The notes beneath the pieces were generated by a model. That model saw nothing but the letters and a program-made list of their open reading frames with translations, did no database searches and was not told where the DNA came from. From Dichetophora obliterata (lineage: Eukaryota > Arthropoda > Insecta > Diptera > Sciomyzidae), in the NCBI GenBank assembly GCA_963920525.1, contig OY986437.1, positions 59,972,330 through 60,036,329 of the forward strand: 64,000 nucleotides of DNA, given 5' to 3'. Below, in pieces: positions 23,463 through 35,552 of the stretch; the first letter of the stretch is position 1; each line of letters begins with the position of its first letter. The position numbers were made by a program, and so were the translations under genes.

Positions 23463-24700
23463 TTATTGGTATGTTTGTGTGTTTATGCAGAATTTGTTTT
23501 GTTCTTTACTTGACGTTGTTGTTATGCTCTATTTTATGCTTTTGATCGTGTTTCCGATATTTTTCTTGTTTGGCTGAGTTGAAATAAAATAAATTGGCCA
23601 ATTTGTGCTGTTTCTTCACTAAGCCAAATATGAAACAAGTGATTGTCGTAAAATTAAAATTTTTCGAAAATTAAAATACTGACTTTTTAAAAACGTGACG
23701 TTTACAATAAAAACCAGCATTTATTCATTCATATGAGTTCGATAGGAGTGCGCTAAATTACCGCGATTTGATCTTTTTGTTGTAAATTGAAAAACATATG
23801 AAAATTTTTGAACTTTTTATATATATCTCTATTTTTCGCACATAAAGCCTTATTATGTGCATAAAACTGGTATGCACTTCGCTTGTTATTGAATTGTACC
23901 TAAATATGAGCTATATAACATAAAAATCAGATAGAAATTATCAGAGTTTTGATATTTTAATTTTTAAAATAATTTAATTTTTTTCGTATTTAGTAAAAAT
24001 AAATCTAAAAATTCAAATTTGAAAAAATTGCCATAAACTGCTATCGAAATGATTTCTGAAACAGCATTTAATAAAAAAACAAACAAATTATGTGATTACG
24101 TTGAATAACTTTGTCGTTATTAAATTTTTTACTAGAAGTGTAACATTTTGTAAATATCGAGTTGGAGTATTTTTACCAAAAAAAATTTCAAAAATTAAAA
24201 ATTCACGGTTGGCTAAAGCATAGTCTTAAGCTTTTTCAAGCACAAAATTACAAAAACCAAAATTCGAATAAAAAAGTTATAGCTGTTAAAACTTGCTGTC
24301 TTTTTTCAAAAATGCTCAAAGTTTTTGGCATTTCGAACACACAAAAAATTAATAAAAAATTGATATAATTATGTTTCTTATTTAAAACGGCTTCAACAAT
24401 ATTAAAATAAATTCTCTGATTTTAGTTAGAAGCAATTTTGGAGTTCCAGGGCTACTAACGTATCTGACCCTGGTTTTAAGGTAAAAAATATTAGAAATAC
24501 CCCAAAAACCTACCAATTTTATTTTATGTTTGTGTGTCTATGCAGAATTTGTTTTGTTTTTTACTTGAAGTTGTTTTTATGCTCTATTTTATGCTTTTGA
24601 TCGTGTTTCAAATTTTTCTTGTTTGGTTACGCAGAGCTAAAATGAAAAAAAATTTACGATTTGTGCTGTTTCTTAAAAATTATTTTGGTCTTAGTTTAGC
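23463..24700. repeat. Direct repeat pair flanking an inverted-repeat arm
   Basis: About 170 bp at 23463-23635 recurs at 24525-24700 in the same orientation (TATGCAGAATTTGTTTTGTT, TGCTCTATTTTATGCTTTTG). The spacing is about 1062 bp. The left arm of the large inverted repeat lies between them. Confidence 0.75.
23649..24385 (+). repeat. Left arm of a large inverted repeat
   Basis: About 735 bp, reverse complement of 26975-27715 at high similarity throughout (for example ATGTGCATAAAACTGGTATG and CATTTCGAACACA). It could be one element with very long TIRs or two opposite insertions of one non-autonomous family. No coding sequence. Confidence 0.8.
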
Positions 24701-26974
24701 TTAGCCATTGAAATGGTTAAAGAACAAAAAATATAAAAAAATAAAATACAGAACAGTTTAAGGTATTTCTATATGTAACAGTTTTTTTTGGACTTTATTT
24801 TTTGTGTTTAAGACATTAATTTTGGACAAGACTTTTCAAAATAAAATTTATTGTTTTAATTATTTTTAAAGTAATCATTAAGCTGATCCGCTTATATATA
24901 TATATAATATATATATATCCGCTTATATATATATAACCCGCTTATGAAAAGCACCGTTCTGATTCTATGCTAGATGTAGAAATAGTTGTACGATAATCGT
25001 AAGCAATTTGTTAGTTTCGATCACGATTGCTTTCACCACAAAAAAAATTTATTTCCTAAGTCAGAATATCTGACCATTTTGAAATACTTAGCTTACTTCC
25101 CGATGTTGCAGTTATTCTAAGACTTTGCAAAATCTTTGCACCAGTGATTCACACTCATCGTTCTAACAATCTTTTTCAGCCTCAATAAAAGGTTTTTCTA
25201 ATTCTATATTCATAAAAACTTAAAATGAAATGTTTGCATTTACATAAATATTTGTAATAGCAATTCAATTCAATTTGTTCAAAAAATCCAGGGATCCCGG
25301 AAAGACAATCCCGGGATTTAAAGAGGCTTAAATCATCCGGGATCCCGTAATTGACTTCACTAATACATACATACTTTATATCTATATTTTTCTAATTTAA
25401 TGTTCAATTTTAAGCGAAAAAGTTCACTACATAAAAAACCCACTACATATTTGTTGTTAAATATTAAATATATTTATATTATGTTTATGTATTTACCTAA
25501 AAAATTACCTTAAAAATTTTTTATATGCATTTTGTTTTCAATAAAAAATTTCATTTCCTTGGTTAATTTTTTTATTACATACATTTAATAAGTACTATAC
25601 AGGGTGTTCCGTGTTAAAAGGACAATCCTGCGGAAGTTGATTCCTTGGGTCAGCAAAAAGAAAAAATTGTATGGCAGGGGGGTGTCCATCTTCCCCCTGT
25701 TCAGAGTTATAAGGGAAAGTTTACTTAAAATCACTTAAAAAGATTTTATCAGCTCAACGCATATGTCTTTAAAATTAGTGGAACTAGCAAAAAGTTAAGG
25801 ATCATTTTGGAAACGTAAATAAATAACAAACTAAGATTTATTACACTTTGTAAACTTTATTCTGTCAAAACACTTTAAATAATTTTTTGTTTATAAAAAA
25901 TTGATATTAAAATTTTTTTCTTTCAAATTTGATTTGCACGAAAATTCGTTTAAAATTTTATTTTTTCTAATGATGCAGTTTGAACTTCCTAAGGGTTGTT
26001 TTTAAAGCTGTCCTTATAAGTTCTTTGATTTAGTCAATAACTAACCAAGAATTTATAATTATTTGAAAGCATTTATTAAAAAAATCCATTAAAAAATTTT
26101 TTAATTCATAATAATTGCTCAAAATTCCCTCCAAGTGCCTACATTTAATTACAAATGGAATCAAGGCTTATGTTTCTTTTTTGTTAAATTACACAAATAA
26201 ATTGTCACACACAAATGTGATAAAAAGGTTTTGATAAAACTAACTTTTCGTTGATTGCCTTAAATAACCTTAAATAACTTAGCTTAACAAGTTTTTTTTA
26301 AAGATCTTTTTTATTAAGGCTATCAAAAAATTATAAATTCCTGGTTATTTCTTCACAAAATGTTAGAGCTTATAACAAGAGCTTTAAAAACAACACTAAG
26401 GCGGTTGTCATATCGTTGTTCTCTGTATTATAATATTATATAAATTATGTAGTGTTTAGGGCTTCCAATTTCGGGACTCAAAAGCAATTTCGGAATTACT
26501 AATTAAGAATCCGGGGATCCCGGGATTAGCATCGGGATTCGAAAAACAGATAAAAAGTAATTTATTTAACAAAAAAAGAAATCGTGTGCAAGGTATGAAA
26601 GTTAGGATATTTTTTTTAATAAAAAATCGTCCAAAGCAATTAAAAAAATAAAAAGTAAAACAAATCTTTAAAAAATAAGCTTTTATTTAAAAAGACGTGA
26701 ACTAAAAAGAAAAAAATAAAGTTAAGTGACATTTGTCATATATGTATACAGTAGGTATATTCTAGGTGCAGAACCCCTCTCTTGGTTACTCATCATCAGA
26801 GTATAAACGTACGTAAATTGGTAAGTTCTAAGGACTTACAAAAATTTAGAATTTTTAAAATACATTTATGTTTCAAAGCTTGAGGCACCGATGTCCGCGA
26901 TCCGTTATTCAGGTTTACTACACAATATCATTGCCTTAAGCTTTTAAATATTAATGTATTTGAAGAATTCTAAA
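24701..26974. other. Gene-free spacer of the inverted repeat
   Basis: Contains TATATA runs (24890-24940), GGGATCCCGG/ATCCCGGGAT motifs at 25290-25340 and 26515-26545 that look like the two ends of another hAT-like insertion, and CAGGGTGTTCCGTG near 25602, a common start of insect repeats. No transposase seen. Confidence 0.4.
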
Positions 26975-27715
26975 TTAACTTAAATAATAAACATAATTAT
27001 ATCAACTTTTTATGCATTTTTTTGTGTTCGAAATGCCAAAAACTTTGAGCATTTTTGAAAAAACAGCAAGTTTTAACTGCTATAACTTTTTTATTCGAAT
27101 TTTAGTTTTTGTAATTTTTTGCTCGAAAAAGCTTAAGACTATGCTTTAGCCAACAGTGAATTTTTAATTTTTGAAATATTTTTGGTAAAAATACTCCAAC
27201 TTGATACTTACAAAATCTTACACTTCTAGTAAAAAATTTAATAACGACCAAGTTATTCAACGTAATCACATAATTTGTTTGTTTTTTTATTAAATGCTGT
27301 TTCAGAAAATATTTCGATAGCAGTTTGTGGCAATTTTTTCAAATTTGAATTTTTTAGATTTATTTTCACTCAATATGAAAAAAATGAAATTATTTCAAAA
27401 CTTAAAATATCAAAATTCTGATAATTTATATCCGATTTTAATGTTTTATAGCTCATCTTTAGGGACAATTCAAAAACAAACGAAGTGCATACCAGTTTTA
27501 TGCACATAATAAGGCTTTATGTGCGAAAAATAGAGATATATATAAAAAGTCCAAAAATTTTCATATGTTTTTCAATTCACAACAAAAAGATCAACTCGCA
27601 TTAATTTAGCGCAGTCCTATCGAACTCATATGAATACATGCTGGTTTTTTTTTTGTAATCGTCCCATTTTTAGCAAGTCATAATTTTAATTTTCGAAAAA
27701 TTTTAATTTTTCATA
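26975..27715 (-). repeat. Right arm of a large inverted repeat
   Basis: Partner of 23649-24385 in opposite orientation. The outer ends converge on AAATTAAAATTTTTCGAAAA. The arms differ by scattered substitutions and small indels, so they are not a recent perfect palindrome. Confidence 0.8.
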
Positions 27716-27859
27716 CAAATGCATGGCCAGAAGATTGTAGATAAATTAAAATTTTACAAAACATGGATAAAATATATATAGATAAAATATTAAAATATAT
27801 TCATAGAAAGATAAAATATGTTACATCAGTATAGATAAATAAAACATATGTATAAATAT

Positions 27860-29645
27860 ACATACAAATATACACATGATTGTATTTTGCCTTCTGGTTT
27901 TTTTCTTCAACGCAAAAGAAGCATCTGCCCCGCTTCTTTACTTAGTCTGGAAGGCTTGTATTACGCCGTTTTCGAGATGTTTCAGCTTCAGCATTATGTA
28001 AAGGCTTATTGTTTTCAGAAAGTATGGACTGCAGAGATTGCGAATGTGCCGAACGCGGACCTTTTTTTCTTTCAGACATGTATGGTTGGGCAAGGAGTAG
28101 TCCAAGATCTTGCAAAAACAGTCGACGCTTAATATTTTTCTGCTTCTCTGGCCAGTTACGATAAACTCTAAGGATAAATAATAAAAATTAAGTTTAGATG
28201 AAAAGTAAATTAGAAAAAAATATGGTTGGACTTACTGTTTGTAAATTATGAATGCGTTAAAAGCCAATATATCGATAATATTGCTAAAAACAATCATAGG
28301 CCATCTATTGGTCTTTCGTTTACAGCTGTACCCGGCAATCATTTTATCGACTGTATCAATTCCACCCTTTTTTTCGATTATAGTACGATATTATCTCTGG
28401 AAGTTTTTCTTATCATTGCCAGTAACTGACGAATAATGCAGTGTACTTTGGAGCACTGTACATTTATTTTTTCTTCCAACGTACGAAACCAGTCTAGTAT
28501 TATCAGTAAATGGGAAAGTCGATTGATAAAGTGAAACTCTTTTACATATCAGCAGCTTTGGTGGAAATGACCGTTTATTTTTACGCATCGTTCCAACTAT
28601 GGTACGATTTTTTTCTAATAATTTTTGTCCTAGTTCGTAAGAAGAAAAGAAATTCTCCACTGTGGCATTGTGTCCTTTCAATCCTTGCACTAAGTCTAAT
28701 ACCACACGTTGCCCTTGATTCTTTTCTGGATTTGCCCCTGCTATTTTTCCAAGATATGGAGCAGATAAGCATCCAAAACTTCAAGCCATATCTCTCTGGC
28801 TTCAAGGGCATGTATTGTCGGAAAGAACAACGGCCATGAAAGTCACACAGTTGTTCATCAACTGTTACATATTCAGATGGATTGAAGTACATTGGTAAAA
28901 GTTCCATCCAGCGGTCCCACAAATGTCGAAATGGAGCGAATTTATCATAAGATCGGATCAGCCGGAGGTTTTCAACATTATCAAATCGAATAATTTTCGT
29001 TAAGTAGTCAAACTTTTCTTTGGACATAATTGCTCTAAAAATGGGTGGCCCGAAATTCGCATCAAATAACTCGGAAACTGATTGGTGGATCTAATAACAA
29101 CAATACAAATTTTAATGCTATTCCAAATAATTTTGCCCAACACTTACTTGTAAACGCCATCCAATAGCAAAACTGCGAAATATGCATGCAACAAATGTTC
29201 TTTCACTTCTTCGTGCTTATCATTCTTTAGGCGCCCAAAATCATTTGTACTATCCAATATAACTTTTTCAATATGCGGTGGAAAAAACAACAAGAAGGCA
29301 TCCTTTATGCTGGTCACACGAGACGAGGCAGTATTAATATTTCCAGGTCTCAATCTCATCACATTTGACATCCGATAACGGCCCGCAGGTTGTTGAAGTG
29401 GATTTGGGAACTAAACAATATTATCTTTGGATACTAACAAGCCATTCTCATTCAATAAATTCAAAAGATCCTTCCTTATTTTCATCGGAATCATCACCAG
29501 CAGTCATATTGTCATCTGCTTCTACATCGCTGTCAGGTGGCTCGAAACCCTCTTCACTTTCAGGTGAAAAATCTTCTTCATTATCACTTACTTCATTTAC
29601 TATAACTTCGATTTTTTCATTGCTCAAATAAACAGAGCTTGCCAT
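27860..29645 (-). pseudogene. piggyBac-like transposase, decayed, with introns
   Basis: Read right to left: acidic N-terminus from MASSVYLSNEK (ATG at 29645), GRYRMSNVMRLRPG, GPPIFRAIMSKEKFDYLTK, then VTVDEQLCDFHGRCSFRQ with the first catalytic Asp. VENFFSS stands where the family has an Asp (here Glu), then VGTMRKNKRSFPP, SYVGRKNKC, GGIDTVDKMIAGYSCKRK with the third Asp, and a C-terminal GRCFFC zinc-finger start. Two GT-AG introns are visible (28168-28235, which joins exactly in frame; 29092-29147, off by one). There is a stop in the NIV*FPNP region, another near the C-terminus, and several 1-nt frameshifts, so it is inactive. TTAA-flanked ends were not located. Confidence 0.85.
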
Positions 29646-30389
29646 TATATTTGTTTGAATAGACAACAACTCAAACCGAAACCACTTCTCACAATGACAA
29701 AAATTGACTGAGATATTTACATCATAACATAGCACGCGTTGCACAAATGGGGAATTCCACGAAAAACGGTGAATTATATTAGTTGCCACAAAAAAGCACA
29801 CTATATAAGTTGAACAAAAACAACAAAAACAAACAGTATAATAGAAACAAAATATATGAGTATCTTGCTTCAACATGCATGGTGTATAAATCTACACCTC
29901 AACATGAGAAATTGAAGTTTTTAAATATATAGAAAATAATTATAATTGAGATTCTCAAAATACATGATTTCGGTTCACACTTAGCATAAAATAAAAGTCA
30001 TGTACGCTTGGATCCCTAAACTAAATGGTTTTGGAAATATTTAAATATTAAAAAAAATGTAGTTTTCTACACCAACGTAGGACTACGGTTAATAAAATTG
30101 TCCGAGAAAAATCCTGGTACACGTAAAAAAATTTAAACATAACCTTCAGACGATTTAAGAATTTAAAATTTAATTTTTTGAAAAATCCATGCGATTTGTA
30201 AATTATTGAACCATAGCAGTCTCTTACATTTTATGTTATTAAGATAAAGTAACAATAAAGGCATTTTTTATAATTTTGATGGGCTTAAACTTTGTTTAAG
30301 ACCGTTCGATTTCGAAACAGTATGTTATAATAAGAATTGTTTCTGTTAAAACATTACATAATATTGTTTATATCTTCTTTTAATTTCAG
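29646..30389. other. Last part of the OR intron
   Basis: AT-rich sequence upstream of the piggyBac gene and before exon 2. It may include the missing transposon end. The acceptor region TCTTCTTTTAATTTCAG ends at 30389. Confidence 0.5.
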
Positions 30390-30807
30390 CTACTTTCAAT
30401 GCATTTCCAAAGTCATCGCCCTTACCATCTTTCTGCAATTCCTAGTTACAGCTATTATACTCTGCCTCTCCGCTGTCAATATGATGTTATTCCAAAGTAA
30501 TTTTGGTGAAATGGTAGTCACGGTCATGTACTTAGTAGCCATACTGTTAGAGGTATTTCCTTGCTGCTTACTGGCCAATCTAATGATGGATGAGACCAAT
30601 CGACTAACTACTGCCATCTATTCGTGCAATTGGTATGCACAGGATCAGAAGTTCCGCAAAACTTTGACCATCTTCATGCAGCGATCGCAGCTCTCAAATG
30701 TTATTATGGCTGGCAACATGGCATCCGTATCCTTGCAGACTTTCGTAGCCATTATAAAATTTTCGTTTTCATTGTTTACCGTTTTAAGTAAAATGAAAAT
30801 CGAGTAA
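30390..30807 (+). CDS. Odorant receptor copy 1, exon 2 (C-terminus)
   Basis: Encodes residues 260-398, ending KMKIE and TAA. The hydrophobic stretches at about 268-293, 301-326 and 363-391 fit TM5-TM7. The region between (AIYSCNWYAQDQKFRKTLTI) matches the familiar fly OR pattern of a Trp-containing loop followed by the TM7 helix that contributes to the pore and to Orco contact. The reading frame agrees with the upstream donor at 6538. The 6-kb duplication partner for this exon is not in the window. Confidence 0.92.
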
Positions 30808-31971
30808 TTATATTATTAAAATATATGTACCAGTTATGCATTCGTTCGTGTGTGTGTGCAGAAGACACCCAGTATTGTATGTTGTCTTGTTTAATTTTCT
30901 GGCTAACCAACAACACCACCTCACCGAAAATTATCACTTATAATTAAAATGTATTAAGTTGGTTTTTCTTTATAAGTTGATGTTGCATTTGTTGTTGTTT
31001 TGTGGCTTTCTCGTCCTTGGCTTGGTTTGTGAAAAAATAATTCCAGCATTCACATTTTGTGTAACAGTTTCGTGGTTCTTGAAAAAACTTCATTGAAGGG
31101 TAAAGTTTAAATGGTGTTATTGTAAGGTATGTGTTTAATGTGTGAAGTATGTGTTTGATCTACTGTAATGAAGGCAATTTGAGTAATATATTTTTGGGAA
31201 AGAATTGAATATTAAGTTAAGGTTTCTAATAAAACGAGACACTTTTGAAACTTAAATTTTAAGAAATTGTAACATAAATAAAACTCTGCATTTGATTATT
31301 GGCTTTAAAGACTTTATATTTTTCCGGAGCATCATTTACAAATACATTTGGTTAATTTGTTGCCAAATCTTGTTTGAAATGTGGACTTACACAGTGAAAT
31401 AAATGACAACTTTCATTCATAGCATTGCTTGAAATACGGCTATTGCAATAATGCAATATATGAGGAATATTTATCTGACCTTGGTTATAAAATACATTGA
31501 TAAATGCTGTACATGTTGTATACTTACCTGACCTTTTCATGATTTCAGAATGTTATGATTTTATGAACTTTCGGTCATTTTATGAAAAAAAGAGACAACA
31601 ACAACAACAATTCTGTATAAAGTCAATCAAACAGCAGACTAGAGAACCTCTTTCGAAAATATCTAAATCTCCTCATCGGTAGTCTTGAATGATTCAGCTG
31701 TGACCAACCCACTCTTTACGTTGCATATGATTTTTGACATATGTGTAAATAAACTCCTTAGCCTTAATTTTTTTAGAGTTGTGTATGAACTAAAGTCAAG
31801 TAAAAAAAAAAAAAAGGCAGTACAAATGGCTGTGCAAAAAATATCACCAAAATTTCTTAAAAGAAACATGAATAGCAATAAACAACTTTTTTATTTTAGT
31901 TTCAAAATAAAAATATATAAAACTAAATAAAAAAATATTAAAATATCATTATTTTTAAAAGTTTTTTCAAT
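30808..31971. other. 3' flank of OR copy 1
   Basis: Holds an AATAAA near 31276 as a possible polyadenylation signal, and the piece 31590-31735 that resembles 680-810. No gene. Confidence 0.5.
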
Positions 31972-32963
31972 CACGGTTGCCACTTGCTTATTTTTGTTGT
32001 ACAAAATTCTCCGAAAAAATGTACCAAATAGGAAAAAATTTACCAATTTTTTTCTTAATATAATCATTTGATAACTTTTATTATAATAATTCACTGGAGT
32101 AAATTTGTTTACATACCAAACATATAAAAAATATCAAAAATATTAAGTTATGCTATACGCTATTAACAAAATAATAAATACATCAATATAGTTCTTTTGC
32201 TGGCCAAATATAATTAAACTAATTGCGTTCGACACACAATTTTTTAGAGAGCTTTATGTTGTTAAATGTTTTATATTCCAATTTATTTCTAAGCTTAGTT
32301 TTAATCAGGCTAAAATAAAAAAATGTTGGTTCAGCAGCTGCTGAGCTGTGTGGAAGGCACATCAGACTATTTACAAAATTGATAAAATCATTAAAACAAA
32401 TTTACCCCAATCCATTTGCACGACCCAGACTTTTTCTCAAAATACCCAAATTTTTTCCCAACGTCATTACAATTTTAAAAACTAATGTTTGAAACCTGAA
32501 CAAGATTCCTCTGAGTCACAATAACGTCAGGGTAGCATTATATTAGATGATATTTTAATATGAATTATTAAATTATGGCAATAAAGAAATTTTGTTTTCT
32601 GAGATAACTTGTGAAGATGTTATTATATTCAAAACATTTATATCTTTTTTGTCTAAATCGAACTTGTCTTTAACTTGTTTTAGGAAATCCTCAAGTCTCA
32701 AAAATGTCTCAAAAAATGTGATTTTTAATATATATGACAAGAAAAGCATGTAAGCTTTCAACTTTTAGAACTTAATGCAATGAAAGTTCCACTAAACATA
32801 ACTCTGAACATTTCTCCAGAGCTACCAAATTTCGCTTTTTGTAACTAGTTGTTAAATTGTAAATCTTTTAAAAAATTTACCAACTCGGAAAATAATGCAC
32901 CAAGGTACCAAGTTAAAATAAATGTACCAATTTTGGTACAATTGTACCAAAATGGCAACCGTG
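31972..32963. mobile_element. hAT-like MITE
   Basis: Inverted ends CACGGTTGCCACTT (left) and CACGGTTGCCATTT (from the right), flanked by TTTTCAAT (31964-31971) and TTTCCAAT (32964-32971), an 8-bp duplication with one change. GTACCAA repeats lie near both ends. It is non-coding. Confidence 0.8.
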
Positions 32964-32971
32964 TTTCCAAT

Positions 32972-34485
32972 TTCGATATTAGAGATAATTTTTTAAAGGA
33001 TCTTTCATGTGGCAATATGAAAATATAAGAAATAATTGTTGCTTTTATAAAGCAAGACTAGGTATATCTTTACATGGTTTAAATGCTTGAATGCAAAGGT
33101 ACAAAAGTCACATCAGTTTAAATTTTTCAAAAATGGTTTTCTCTGTCCTTGCGAGAAAAAAACCACCTCCATCGATGAAGCTGCTGATGCAGGCACAGTC
33201 AAAACCAAAGCAACAAGTTTTTCAATTTCATTTTATAGTTTTTTCAGTGTATCCGAATTTTTATCGAATTGGAATTGCAGTAGAAACTCTACATTTTGTT
33301 CTATCTTTTTGCAAACACAGAGAAAGAAAATGGTTATCCAAAAGCATGCTTATGAAAATGAGAGAAAGAAGAGCAAAATATATAATACAAAAATATTATC
33401 GTTGTAAAAAAAAAACTGATATTTTGAATAACTTTTGAAGTTTTCTTTTTAAATTGTTTACATAGCTAAATAAGCGGGGGGGAGCAACTGCCCCCTTTTC
33501 CACCCGCTTGCTACGCCAATGACTAAAGTGGCTCCCTTTTCTTTTTTACGATTTTATGCAGCTTTTTTATTTCATTTAAATATCGGTGATTAAAAGTACT
33601 TCACAAATACTGAATTGCTATTCACAATGATCATATTTAATAAAAATACTTGATCTGATATTAGTGTTCTACAAATATTCAAGAATATATAAAAAAATAA
33701 TTTTAAATCAATCCCGCTTATAATGCATATTTTACAGCGCTTAAAATCCGTCGCGCCAGAGAGTCGCGTTTTTCTCGAAACATAATTTTGCCAAAACGGT
33801 TCACACTACTGCAAACAAACTAATGAACCAATCTTTTTGTTTTTTTTTAATCCGTTGGTAATGAAGCTTTACATATTTTTTAACAAAATAGGCGTCTTTG
33901 GAAAACATGCATAGTTTTTACACGCAACAATATAGTCAAAAATTACGTACATTTTTTACTTTTTTTCCATGCTTCATAGTTTTCTTAGTTTACATTATAT
34001 TCATTGGATTTTGGTAAAAGATGTGCATTCAAGGGGCTGTTTTCAAATGAGTGTTTGTTTTTTGTTTTCATACTATCTTGAAAGAGCTATCGTGTGACCC
34101 GATTTACACCTTTTTTAAGCACACCAAGACATTATTTATTTACTTAAACTGATGGTATAAAATAAACATGCAAATGAAATTTTTTGTGTATATGTATAAG
34201 AAAATTTTTTATAAAACATCTTCTAAAATATGCCACAATTTTAGTCACTTTTGCCTAAAACCTCCTTTAAAGAATTTTACAAACATGCTTAGAAAACACT
34301 TCCTTGGACATAATGTCTGCTAGAAACGGACATAATGTCCATGGATCTTATGTATGAGCTGAAAAGGGCATTATGACCGTTTTTGCCCTTGTATCATAAA
34401 AAAACATTCCGTACAAGAGAAAAAAAAAATATTTTTAATATGGACATAATGTCCATGGTTCGTTTTTTTTTTTGACGTTATGTCT
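32972..34485. other. Intergenic stretch with repeat ends and palindromes
   Basis: GGGGGGAGCAACTGCCCCC, followed by CCCGCTTGCTACGCCAATG (33475-33522), resembles a hAT right end. The palindrome GGACATAATGTCC occurs at about 34330 and 34442, with a variant at about 34313 and a half copy after 41160. No gene supported; open frames near 33090-33440 lack family features. Confidence 0.4.
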
Positions 34486-35552
34486 AGTGTCTGGCCGAAT
34501 ATTCAGTTTCGGTCCTATTTGTCAGTTTCGGTCAAATTGAGGCCGAATAGCCGAAACTAATCGAAACATTTGGTAAAAATTTCTGGCGTCAGTCATTTAA
34601 TTAAAATATAAAAATATCTACAATGCATTGTACAAAACAAAAATGACGAATTAGTCTATAATTTGATTTCTCGTGTTAACGCAAAACATTTTGGTTAATT
34701 TTATGCGTTCGATACTACCATTTTCGATTTTATCATCTCTATTGAAATTAATATTAAGTTTTTATAGGTACCAAAGCCAAAAATTGATAACTTAACTTCC
34801 GAACGAACTCTGTGTGTGTGGAATAAAGGAAAATAAAACGAAATATTTCAATTTTTATAATACCAAACTTTAAAAAAAAGCAAAAATACTTTGTATTGTA
34901 GTTCTATAAAAATGTATATTGTAGATGCATGCTATTTTGAGTGTGTACGGAAGGTATTAAGTATGCAATACTTTTATAATAAAAAATAAAATAAAAAATT
35001 ATCTCATTTATTATTATAGTACAATTCAATTATTTATTATAAACTTCAATATCGGCCATTCCATGTCAAATCGGACGCTTTTCGAAACTCACATTTCTGT
35101 AAAAATTTAGTACTTTGCACGTGGTTAGTACTTTTAAAAAAAATAATTGTTTAGTTTTTTTAAATTATCAATTTTCTTTTTTTCCATTTATACACAGTGA
35201 AAAATTATAAAGAAAAATGAAAATGGTCATTCGGACATGTACTCAAACAACTATATCTTCTAAGCCGTTAGTCATACATATTTTAAAGATCTTGAATTCA
35301 CTTTCATGAAAAATTTTTGACCACTAGAATTTCATTCACATTTTTCATAGTCTGCACCACTATTTTTTTTGGCAATTTGAAAATATTATCGTATTGAGGC
35401 ATTCATTCTCAATGCATTCTCAAAATTTGATGTTGGAGATTCAATTTTTACTATTTGAAATGAAATTTTCAAAAACTGACTACACAATTTTTAAGGAAAA
35501 GATACTTTAATTTTTAATTTAAGTAGAATTTTTAGTATTTATTTACTAAACT

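Larger units (their letters stand above)
6538..30389 (+). other. 23.9-kb intron of OR copy 1
   Basis: Runs from GTAAGG at 6538 to a polypyrimidine tract and CAG ending at 30389. The phases match exactly: exon 1 ends with AG, exon 2 begins with C, making a Ser codon. Most of it is transposon: Harbinger 7802-12988, a Harbinger-like MITE, the 18717-23444 nest, the inverted repeat 23649-27715 and the piggyBac pseudogene. OR introns in flies are usually tens to hundreds of bases. No alternative exon 2 was seen nearer to exon 1. Confidence 0.8.

Noticed and set aside
33087..33438. Overlapping 106- and 115-aa open frames
   Set aside because: Two frames of similar length over the same low-complexity DNA, no family features, next to worn transposon ends.
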